The notes below the pieces were generated by a model. That model was not told the origin of the DNA. It searched no databases and saw nothing but the letters and a program-made list of their open reading frames with translations. This document shows, piece by piece, positions 54,391 to 64,000 of a stretch of DNA of 64,000 nucleotides. The position numbers were made by a program, and so were the translations under genes. Numbering within the stretch: position 1 is the first letter of the stretch; each line of letters opens with the position of its first letter. The stretch is taken from NCBI RefSeq assembly GCF_033115175.1, contig NC_084834.1, positions 10,823,294 to 10,887,293 on the forward strand. Reading direction: 5' to 3'. The DNA is from Lepus europaeus. Its lineage: Eukaryota > Chordata > Mammalia > Lagomorpha > Leporidae.

Positions 54391-56734
54391 AGATTTTGAG
54401 CTGGTTAAGTCCCTTTGTGGAAACAAGTTGCATAGCAAAGGGCACAAATAAACATAGATAAAAATGTATTTCATACAAATAACTGAAAATACATCGTGTT
54501 TCTCTTACTTAAAAACAGATCCAATGATAGAGGACAAAAATAGGTAACATGGTAACAAAAGTTGACTTGGGTTATCAGAAGGTCAACTCATTTTCCTACC
54601 TAGATGTTTTATTATGATCTTATTGCTAGGTCACAAGGTTTTGGCCAGACTGGAACACAATTGTCAACACTCATAGATATAAGGTAGCTTTTCTATGTAC
54701 ACTTTAAAAATAGGCACCAGCAAATACTGCTGGCTTTCAATCATGCAGAATGGAAGGATCCCTACTGTTCCAATTTTACAAAATGTAAATAAAAAATTTG
54801 AAAGAGAGAGAACAGTATCCATTCTACAGTTGTTCCAACATAAATGCTTATTATGGTGATAGTGAACAAAATTACTTGAGATACAATTTCACATATTTCA
54901 CAGATTATTTACAAGTAATACAAAACAGAATTCCTCAAATTCCTCAAGGACTCTCTTGATCCGATGTTCATTTGAATACTTTTCTGATAGAAAATTCAGT
55001 TTCACACCAGTCACAGATCTTACCTGATGGATTCTTTAAGCAAAGAAAGATTCAGATAAAGGCTTCTGTCTTCTGTTTCCTTCCATTCTGTAGTCAATCA
55101 TCTAACAGTGGAATACCTGAGGAAAGTGTAAATAGAAATCACACAATCAGACATGGGTAAATTTGGAAAGCATGTGAAGGGAATCTCCTGTGTCCTGGAT
55201 ACTCAATTGCTAAAAGGATGCAAAAGGTGAAAAGAAAATGGTTCAGAAACACTTTATTGGATGTGCTTGTTGGGAAGCCACAGGATGAACTTCCTTCACT
55301 GGGGAATGAAGGAAGGGACCAGGTAAATGTCAAACTACAGCACAATTGGGATCCCATTGAGCCCACAGTTCAGCTTCCTCAGGAATGCATGACATTAAAT
55401 GAAATTACTCAAACAAAGAACCTAGAAACAACAAAGCATGTGTCTTTTTACTCAGTGCGTTAATATTCTTGAATTGAGAAATCCCCCATGTGAACTTCCT
55501 ACTAGAAAAGCTGAATATCACAGTCTTAACGAGCTTGAAGAAATTCATCTTAATTTAAACCTGACAGCATTAGTCACACCTTGTTGGGAATTTAGGAGTT
55601 ACAGTGTAGCATTCTACCACCATTCTGTCCTTTCATACACAAGACATGGGGAAAATATTCAACACTACAATTGAAATGAAATTGCAAATGAAAGCAGAAG
55701 TGAAAAATGTCTCCTGAGAATATGTACCCTATGATGCTAATGGTCTCTGAGCCTATATTTTAAAACAGGGTCGTGATAAGGAACAGAAGCAGCTTCACTG
55801 CATTCTAATTGTAAAGGCAGCTTCTGTTCAGCATGCATGTTTATATAGTGAGAAAATGATTAACAAGACAGGTATGGAACCCTTGTTCTACTATGAGCCT
55901 TTTTATACACTCTAAGCGAAATACTACATTTTTAAAAGCCTTCCTGCCCAAGTTTTCAGATCAAAATTCTCCCAGATAATACCTCAAAGAAATGGCAAGC
56001 TGTGGTTTAGAAAAATATGGAATTGACATAAATTTGGAGAAATCTCCAACGTGAGATGGTATGGATGAAAACAAATAATGATATTTTTCAAGAGAGCTTA
56101 AACTTGAAAGAAATCAACAACTCTCTGAGCTAGGGGAGTCTTGAATAGTGGTGCCCAAGAGTAAATTGTGATCTGTTACAAGGCTGGCAAATGACAACTA
56201 CTGGGTCAAAAACAGGTCAAATACTTAACGTTACCCATGCTCATTCACTCACACAATATTGTCTCTGACAGTTTCAGGCTACAAGGTAAAGTTTCAGGCT
56301 ACTCAAGTAAAGTGAAAGATAACTGAACATGTAAAGATTCTTTTTCTTGTCAGTCCTCCCCCCAAAATAGTATAACTATTTACACTGTACTAGATATAAT
56401 AATGTCATCCAGGGTTGGTCTAGAGTATGCAGGAATATATGAGCAGATGAAATGGAAGTAATATACCATTATATGTAAGGAATGTGAATATCTTTGGAAT
56501 TTAGTATCCACAGGTGAGTGGAACCGATCCTCAAGGACCAGAGAGACAACTGTACTCTCTGGCTTGGCCATGAGACATGGCAAATATGGAAACGTTGGTG
56601 AAAGGTAGTGTGAATGATTCTGAGTTAATCTTAAGAGTCCAGAGTAGCCACTAGCCCTCCAATGGCAGAATGAGACCTGTGAAATAGACCCACTCTAGCT
56701 GTCTACAAATTTGCATGAGAAACAAAATACTCAT

Positions 56735-57095
56735 TGAGCCAGCCTGGTGCCACAGTGGGTTAAGCCACCACTTGTGATGCCCAAGTCAAAATGGTGGTAC
56801 AAGTCCCAGCTGCTCTGCTTCCAATCCAGCTCCCTGCAAACGTACCTGTGAGACTGATGGATCACGCCTCAAGCTCTTGGGCTCACTGCTACCCATGTGG
56901 GAGACCCGGGGGTAGATCCATGATCCCTTTTTTCAGCCTGGCCCAGACCTAGCTGTGGCAGGCATTTGGAGGAGTGAACAGATTTTTGATATCTCTATCT
57001 ACCTACCTCTCTTTCTCTATCCCCTCCCTGTGTGCATGTATGTGTGTGTATGCGTATGTGCATCACTCGGACTTTCAAAAAGTAAACAGATAGAA
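56735..57095 (+). mobile_element. Old CSINE
   Basis: gagccagcctggtgccacagtgggttaagccaccac begins the head; the end is a (ct)-rich run, then cggactttcaaaaagtaaac. Confidence 0.75.
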
Positions 57096-57477
57096 CAAAA
57101 AATACTTACTGTTGATATTCTCTGTTTGAATGCAGCAAAATCCAAATTTCATGGGTGAGTATACTCTGCTTAAGCTTTCCCATGGAGGCTGGCTTCTCAG
57201 ACTGACAACACTAGGAAAAGGATCTCACTCAAAGTTCAGGTATGGTTTAAGTCTCAACTACTGATGTTGATGGGCTCAACTGCAACAGGTTTTCATTCCT
57301 CTACCTATGATAAGAAAAACTGAGTGATAGCTAATCCAGACCAGCGGCCCACCGCACTCTTAGAATGCTGCATTTTCTGTGTAGAGCAATGTGTGGATGT
57401 CAGCCGTGACTCCTCAGCATTTGGTTTCAATGTCTTCTACATAAGGTAAGCCTCCCAGCACAGGAGGTTGAGACAAG

Positions 57478-57835
57478 CTTGCTTGATGTTGCAGTGGATG
57501 AGTCCACCACCACTTGTGATGCCACACTCCATATTGGAATGCTGATTTGAGATCCAGCTGCCCTTCTATCTAGCTCCTTATTAGAGAACCTAGAAAACCG
57601 ATGGATTATGGTCCAAGGACTCGGGCCCCTTGCTACTTATGTGGGAAGCCCTGCTGTAGTTCTAGGATCTTGATCTGACTTGGTCCAGTACTGTCTATTG
57701 TAGATATTTGGGTAGTGAACCACTGGTTTTGAGGTATACACATTCTCTCTCTCTCTCTCTCTCTCTCTCCCCCCCCATCCCTCTCTCTCCTTCTGTCCTT
57801 AGTCACTCTAAATTTCAACTACATAAATAAAATAG
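57478..57835 (+). mobile_element. Old CSINE with (ct)n
   Basis: Head with gcagtggatgagtccaccaccacttgtgatgcc, (ct)n at 57744-57769, end tttcaactacataaataaaatagg. Same old subfamily as 56735. Confidence 0.75.
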
Positions 57836-58859
57836 GACATTAAAAACCCCACAAGAGTGTACAGCAACACATAGATGATATAAAGCTCTAAGAATTTGTG
57901 CTAAAGATGCTAGCTGACAGGGAATGAAGAAAATGCATGTCAACCTTTAAAAATGTCATTTCACAGAATGCCTAGTGAAACACCTCATGATGTGAAAAGG
58001 CATACAGAGCTTTCATGGCCACTTTTCCTGAAATGATCAAGCTCACTAACATCAATAGCTCCCTTACTTCATAAAGATTTTCAGGGTCCACACATTTGCA
58101 ATGAGAACCCAGAAGCAGCCCTTGCTCTCAGGTTTTCAGCCTTTCCTGTCATTCCTTTTGCTACCTTTTTGAACCCAGTTTGGGCTGTTTTAAAGGTTAA
58201 TGGCTCAGCTCAAGCAAAACCGGTGCTACAGAAGGAGCTGGAAGCAACAGACTGGTTGGCATCTCCTACTATCGAGACCAACATTTCATTCTAGGGCATT
58301 ACTTTCTGGACTTCACTTCTAGATGCACTGCTATAATTAACCATATAAGTAGTAATAGTAAGATCATTGGTTTGCCAAATACAGACAGGAAAGACTGACA
58401 TTAAAGTGTCATGGAGTGTTTTGGGGAAGATCTCATTATTGCCATTGTTTACCAAATTGACATATAATGTTTCAAGCAGTCTCTGCTTTCTAGAAGAATT
58501 TTTTTTAACATATTTCATAAAAAGACTACCAGAATTTTTATCTCCATGTTTTACTAAAACACTATTCCTGCTTTCCTTCTGAATCCACGTTTCAAGTGTT
58601 AGAGGTACTGAACAGCCCTAGAGGTCAACTGAATGTTTCAGTCTTAACAGGGCTCACTGAGGCTATTTGGAAACCTAGCTGTCTGACTGCTCCTAATCAA
58701 CACTATTTCCATTTGTGTATGAGTACTTCCCTTATTAGCAAACTCCATTTGTTGGGTGATCTTTTCTAGCCCCCTGAAATCCCACTAGGTAATTCCAACA
58801 ACTCTCAGGTTATGGTGTTCCATAAAAGCATTCCTGTAACCATCATTAAATATTGATAT

Positions 58860-59200
58860 ATATTTGTTTAGCACTATGAGATGAAAGAATGCAAGAGATT
58901 TCCCCCTATTCTTAAAAAGCACACAATTGGATCAGAACCATAATCTTGGTTAATACCATAATTATTTGGTTATAATTATAAGATTATGGTTAAACCATAA
59001 TCTTGCATAATTACAAACAGAAAAAATATGCATAATTAAATGAACCAGTTTGCTTACTGCATGATCCTCAGTCATGTATTTTCCTCTTTTCAGACCTCAA
59101 GTTCCAGAGAGGCCAGGACCTTGCTGGATTCGTCCTGGCACTTGGCACACAGCATTCTGCACATTCACAGATGCTCAATAAGTCATTTTTGATGAATGGA
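58860..59200 (+). repeat. Left arm of ~0.3-kb inverted duplication
   Basis: tagcactatgagatgaaagaa..., cacaattggatcagaac..., aaatgaaccagtttgcttac..., cttttcagacctcaagttcc... and ggcacttggcacacag... recur in the same order on the opposite strand at 61010-61320. This arm carries an extra ~65-bp AT-rich hairpin (58936-59004). The arm includes an L2-like end (gatgctcaataagtca). Confidence 0.9.
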
Positions 59201-59306
59201 TGAAGACTATGTGCATTTGCTTAATAAAGGTGAAGATTAAGTGAGTTACATACAGAAAGACCTTAGGACAACATCTATTATTAAGACATTAATATAGTAA
59301 AATATT

Positions 59307-59647
59307 GGCTGGCGCCACGGCTCAATAGGCTAATCCTCCACCTGTGGCGCTGGCACCCCAGGTTCTAGTCCCACTCTGGGTGCTGGATTCTGTCCTGGTT
59401 GCCCCTTTTCCAGGCCAGCTCTCTGCTGTGGCCAGGGAGTGCAGTGGAGGATGGCCCAAGTGCTTGGGCCCTGCACCCCATGGGAGACCAGCAGAAGCAC
59501 CTGGCTCCTGGCTTCGGATCAGCATGGTGCATCGGGCACAGCGGACATTGGAGGGTGAACCAACAGCAAAGGAAGACCCTTCTCTCTGTCTCTCTCTCTC
59601 ACTGTCCACTCTGCCTATTAAAAATTTTTTTAAATATATAAAAAAAT
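59307..59647 (+). mobile_element. CSINE
   Basis: Sense variant with ctggattctgtcctggttgcccc. Duplication tatagtaaaatatt at 59293-59306 and 59648-59661. Located between the two arms of the inverted duplication. Confidence 0.93.
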
Positions 59648-60387
59648 TATAGTAAAATATTATAAAATGGATAAGATTTAGAGTAGAGATTAGAATATAC
59701 ATTCTAAAATTTATTTTAAAGTGACCTTGGAAAAAATAGGTGATAACAGAAAGAATACACCTTATGACACTATTGATGAAGGCAATGTATTAAGCATGGC
59801 GTTTAAATATATAAAGACTAAAGGTGTATAACAGCACTGCAATCTAACATTTGCTAAACTAAACAAAACCCAAATAACATTTTTTTATTTCAAAATAATG
59901 CATACTTTAAAACTGTTGTTAGGAGAGGAAGGGGGATGCAAATTAACACTTATCTAATCAACTGAAAGTACCTTCGGAGTTATTCAAAGACTCCTGAAGT
60001 AATTAGGAGGAATGCTCTGATTTCATAGGAAAGTATGTCTAGAATGATGCTCAACAGTATAATGTTCATAGAATCATGAACATTCTCTACCTAGGGTGAC
60101 TGAGACCTTCAGAAGTTTACACAATACATTGGGAATTTCATACATTTAAATGAAGTATGAGTATCATAACAATACATGTCAATCTAGGAAAGCATCTGCA
60201 ATCATCCTTTATAGATAAAAAATGAACAATTGATTAAATGGGCCATCTAGTATACCACACGTAGTTTCCTATTTACCACTATGAATAGTTAAGTTCAAAA
60301 TCCAAGGATATAGACTCAAATCAATTATGCTAAAAGTATCCTACCTATATAAATAAATGACAGACTAACTAGCCTTTCTAGCCATGA

Positions 60388-60650
60388 TGACTCGCCAGGT
60401 GAACTCACCTCAAGCAAAGGAGCTCCTCCATCTCTCTACAGAAATGAACAGGAAATGCAAGAAGCAGCACCTGCTGCAGAGACCAATTCCTACTTCACGT
60501 GCCCAGGATGCTGTAAGATAACCACGGACTTTAGCCATGTGCAAATTGTAGTTTTGTGTGTGGGCTGCTGCACTGTCCTCTGCCAGTCTAAAGGAGACAA
60601 AGCAATGTTTACAGAGGAAAATTCATTTCTCAAATATTCACAGATCAACA
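60388..60650 (+). pseudogene. RPS27: RPS27 retropseudogene
   Basis: Intronless copy of ribosomal protein S27 mRNA. agcaaaggagctcctccatc matches the N-terminal coding part. [20 protein letters not shown] then VGCCTVLCQ matches the zinc-finger region, keeping all four zinc cysteines. The middle N-terminal part has deletions and frameshifts, the 'MDVK' codons before CPGC are lost, and similarity fades after about 60640 before the normal stop. The 113-codon ORF running on to 60796 is not the S27 reading. No poly(A) tail seen. Confidence 0.87.
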
Positions 60651-61009
60651 AAAGAGTGGAATATTTGAGTAATTTGCTACAAATTACAAAGAGGAGTCCT
60701 GAATGCTCACCTGCACCACACTTACTTTCATATCTCTACCACAGTGTCACTTTGATTGGTGAGCACATGAGTAATACTGATGATGAAATCTGCTGAAAGG
60801 AAATGAAGTTGACTACACTTACAGGGTAGATGGCCAAGCCAGGCTAGAGGGGAGAGTGCCTATAGCCAGAAATCACAAGAACTGGGAGGGGGGGGGAGCT
60901 TGGAGAAAAGAGTATTTGCTTGAGACAAGAATATGTTCCCTTTTCAAACATATAATAATATAAGGATTATCAAGATGCTTATTTCTGGCTAGTCTGCTTG
61001 CACTAATCA

Positions 61010-61320
61010 AAATTTACTTATTGAGCATCCTCAAATATCAGTTGTTGAGCATGTCTAAATGTGCAGAATACTGTGTGCCAAGTGCCGGGATGACTGAAAC
61101 AAGCTCCTGGCCTCTCTGGAGCTTGAGATCTGAAAAGAGGAACATACATGACGGAGGATCATGAGGTAAACAAACTGGTTCATTTCATTACGCATACTTT
61201 GGTTTTGTTTGTAATTATGCATCTCACCAAGTGATAGTTCTGATCCAATTGTATACTTTTTGAGAATAGAGGGAAATTTCTTGCGTTCTTTCATCTCATA
61301 GTGCTAAGCAAATAGATGAA
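61010..61320 (-). repeat. Right arm of ~0.3-kb inverted duplication
   Basis: Reverse complement of 58860-59200, roughly 85% similar by eye, without the AT-rich hairpin. It has a short extra block (about 30 bp) near 61030-61060. About 1.8 kb separates the arms. Confidence 0.9.
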
Positions 61321-61639
61321 AATATTTTTGACCTCTTTAGATATATAAAGCATAAGGGATAGAAATGAGCTAGCTATGTGAATCAAATTATTTCAGAATT
61401 TGTTTTAAAAATTTGAGCAAGGAGAGGACAATTCTTTTCCACAGGAGACTGAACATATCTCGTAAAACATACCTGAGAAAAAAATGGTACTTCATATGAA
61501 TCTAATTCCAAATCATTAGGACTCGTGTGGTAATAAAAGGAAATTTAGGATAGTCTTATTCCTGCCAAACCATTCATCATCATAGTCTGATCACACTCAA
61601 TATCAAAGTACCATCTTTCAAGGACCCCAACCACTTTTT

Positions 61640-61938
61640 TTTTTTTTGACAGGCAGAGTTAGTCAGAGAGACAGACAGACAGAAAGGTCTCCCTTTACCC
61701 TTGGTTCATCCCCCAAATGGCTGCTACGGCCAGTGCGCCACATCGATCCAAAGCCAGGAGCCAGGTGCTTCCTCCTGGTCTCCCACGTGGGTGCAGGGCC
61801 CAAGCACTTGGGCTGTCCTCCACTGCCTTCCCGGGCCACAGCAGAGAGCTGGACTGGACTGGCGCCCTGATCGGGACTAGAACCCGGGGTGCTGGTGCTG
61901 CAGGCAGAGGATTAGCTAGTGAGCCATGGCACCAGCCT
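61640..61938 (-). mobile_element. CSINE, antisense
   Basis: Reversed copy with duplication gaccccaaccacttttt at 61623-61639 and 61939-61955. Shorter than full length near the head (about 30 bp missing around 61855). Confidence 0.92.
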
Positions 61939-62054
61939 GACCCCAACCACTTTTTAATATATGAGGGACTCCCACCACTTTCTGAGCCAAACACTTTGAT
62001 AACTAATCCATAACACACAGCAAGATATTCCTTTACATTGTTCAATTATCCCTA

Positions 62055-62320
62055 CTTTTTTGAAATCTATAGGGAAAGAAAGTGGTTTTCCATCTGCAGG
62101 ATCACTCTCCAAATGCCCACAGCAGCTGTGGCGACGCTTGGCCAAGTTCAGAAGCCTGGATCTCCAGCCAAGTCTCCTGGGAGGGTGGCAGAGTCCAAGT
62201 ATTTGAATCAACAATGGATGCCTCTCAGAATGCGCAATAGCAGCAAACTGGATTAGAAGTAGAGGCAGAGGCAGGACTGAACACAGCTACTCTGCTATGG
62301 GATGCAGGCTTCCAAAAAGC
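62055..62320 (-). mobile_element. Old CSINE, antisense
   Basis: ggttttccatctgcaggatcactctccaaatgcccacagc... follows the reversed body. Decayed head near 62300. Confidence 0.6.
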
Positions 62321-62514
62321 AGCTGCACCAAAATGCCTGCCCCAAAACACCTTTTGCAGAGCTCTTCATTTCAAAGCAACACTCTTCTCGTGTCCCACAT
62401 TCCACCATCAGCACATTTCCACCACGGTTATTTTGTATCTCCTTTCAAAAGCAAGAAAACTTGCCCCATACATGGTCAAGCTCTGGTTTTCAATTTCACA
62501 GTATTTGGTCTTGG

Positions 62515-64000
62515 GTTCCAAGACGGCGGAGTAGGGAGGGAGCCTACTGTTCTAGCCCAGGAGAAGATAGCTTTAAAAAAAGTGGAGAGATTGCCTCAGT
62601 TTGCACCCACACAGAAACACAAAGTGTAAAAATACTGTGTCAGTGCTAGTTATAGCATTACTTCACATTGGACAACACATTAAGGACAGATCCCACATGG
62701 GATGTAAGTACACAGTGACTCCTGATGTTGATTTAACAATTTAACACTCTTGTTTATGGCATCAGCAATCTCCCTAGGCTCTAGTCATGGGTTGCCAACG
62801 CTATGGAAGCCTTTAAGGTTCGCCGTCTTTGATCTTATTCCGATAGGGTCACAGTCAAAGTGGAAGTTCTCTCCTCCCTTCAGAGAAGGGTACCTCCTTC
62901 TTTGATGGCCCCGTTCTTTCCACTGGGATCTCAATCGCTGCAAACTGAGGAAATCTTTACACAGTATATACTGAATCGATCTTCTGTATATAAAGAAAAC
63001 TGGAAATGGAAAAAAAAAAACATGGTTTTAAATTGGAAATTGCATAGAAAATTAATCAATTTTTAAAAAAATATCATGTAGGATCTCTGTCATTAATGTG
63101 CTGTACACTGTGATGTAATACTATAACTAGTACTCCAACAATATTTTTCACTTTGTGTTGCTATATGGGGGCAAACTGTTGAAATCTTTACTTAACATAT
63201 ACTAAACTGATCTTCTGTATGTAAAGAGAATTGAAAATGAATCTTGATGTGAATGGAAGGGGAGAGGGAGTGGGAAAGGGGAGGGTTGCGGGTGGGAGGG
63301 AAGTTCTGGGGGGAAACCATTATAATCTATAGCTGTGCTTTGGAGATTTATATTCATTAAATAAAAGCTTTAAAATAAAAAAAGTGGAGAGAGCATAGTC
63401 TCAGAGAAGAGTTAGGGAGAAAGCAGCAAAGGAAACGCTACCAAAATTAAAGGGACATGGTGGACATACATAGAGGGTGTGGGTGCCCAGGCTCAGGACT
63501 CCAGCAGCAGAGCCTACACACCAGCATTGGAAAGGGGGGTGGGAGTGAGACCAGACTGCAGAAGCCCAAGCCACTGGCAAAAAAAGCAAGAACCTAGAGG
63601 GAACCCAGCTTGGAACCCCATGGGGGATAGTGTACCGGCTAAACTAGAGGAGGGAAATTTAAAAAGGACAATCACTATACAATGGCATCCTGTAACAAGC
63701 CGATAGAGCAGGCACCATTTTAGACATGTAACAGCTGTGCCAGCTCGTGTCCGTGCCCAGCAACAGCCAAATGGAGACCCTGACTGGTGGGGAGAACTAA
63801 CAAGGGGGACAGGAGCCTGTGACTATGTGAGGCTTCTCTACTGGGACTGTGAAAAAAACTGAGGGTGTGAGGCAGGATCCACGGTGAGGCTGGGACTCTG
63901 GACACTCACACTGGGAGACTCCACACGCTCAGGGTTTCCTGGTTACCTGGACAGAGACATCGCTGGGGAATCTGAACTTACACTGAGGACTGCACAGATC
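62515..64000 (+). mobile_element. L1 5' end (5' UTR), sense, split by another L1, continues past the window
   Basis: caagacggcggagtagggaggg at 62519-62540 is a typical L1 5' start. The UTR runs to 62590, is interrupted, and resumes at 63377 (aaaaaaagtggagagag...), matching 34650-35310. It probably represents a long L1 extending beyond the right edge. Confidence 0.85.
62591..63376 (+). mobile_element. Nested L1 3' UTR with inverted 5' part (twin priming), 16-bp TSD
   Basis: aaaaaaagtggagaga at 62575-62590 and 63377-63392 flanks 786 bp. 62591-62940 is antisense L1 3' UTR (compare 31411-31745). 62943-63376 is sense 3' UTR ending in ttaaaataaaa. The junction region shares tgcaaactgagg with its reverse complement at the left end. 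Confidence 0.88.

Larger units (their letters stand above)
47561..60387. other. Upstream region: nothing beyond listed repeats
   Basis: 47561-48590, 49490-50930, 52210-53595, 53770-54075, 54395-56730, 57840-58855 and 59662-60387 contain no gene I can support. The missing 5' exons of the ARHGAP20-like gene and its promoter should lie here or further right. A weak candidate at 50470-50512 is discussed in the findings. 60800-61005 and 61325-61620 are also empty. Confidence 0.45.

Noticed and set aside
60455..60796. 113-codon ORF as a functional small zinc protein
   Set aside because: The zinc region is an RPS27 retrocopy with deletions; the rest is unrelated read-through.

Overview
This is a mammalian nuclear genome window, almost certainly from a leporid (rabbit or hare). 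About 25 copies of the tRNA-derived lagomorph C-type SINE (CSINE) are scattered through it, many with (ct)n tracts, AAATAAATAAATCTTT tails and clear target-site duplications. They sit among rabbit-type L1 fragments, old MIR/L2 pieces and an endogenous-retrovirus relic. There are no bacterial features; nearly all long single-frame ORFs are shadows of GC-rich repeats or SINEs.

The one real gene is on the minus strand. Twelve exons between 47560 and 12940 can be assembled by eye. All have AG/GT boundaries and compatible phases, giving 476 uninterrupted codons. In order they encode a PH domain, a linker, a Ras-associating (RA) domain and a RhoGAP domain: the architecture of ARHGAP20, but at roughly half identity, so I call it a diverged ARHGAP20-like paralogue. 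The 5' exons were not found. Two catalytic landmarks of RhoGAP domains are replaced: the arginine finger is Gln and the supporting Asn is Lys. The protein is therefore predicted to be a pseudo-GAP.

Downstream in the direction of transcription, positions 1-5470 hold six near-identical GC-rich tandem units of 907/914 bp, followed by a partly diverged seventh (5471-about 6190). The window begins inside this array. Each unit carries on the minus strand a strong splice acceptor, an open 87-bp segment (84 bp in the seventh) and a GT donor, all in phase 1-1. That is the phase in which the last RhoGAP exon ends. I infer a tandem exon array that could add a 29-residue repeat to the tail of the protein. 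From about 6.2 to 12.2 kb there are much older, AT-richer relatives of the same ~0.9-kb unit, broken up by an L1, a tRNA-Phe half and an unusual 259-bp GC-rich insertion. The array is therefore the homogenised part of an old repeat field.

The introns (13.1-47.4 kb) and the upstream 47.6-64 kb are dominated by retroelements. Notable are: a retroposed ERV transcript ending in a U3-R and poly(A) tail (26859-27741); an L1 inserted 67 bp from an exon (31204-31830); a dimeric SINE (16581-17234); a 5'-inverted L1 nested in the 5' end of another L1 (62591-63376); a ~0.3-kb inverted duplication (58.86-59.20 and 61.01-61.32 kb); and an RPS27 retropseudogene (60.39-60.65 kb). No other gene, promoter or intact RNA gene could be supported.
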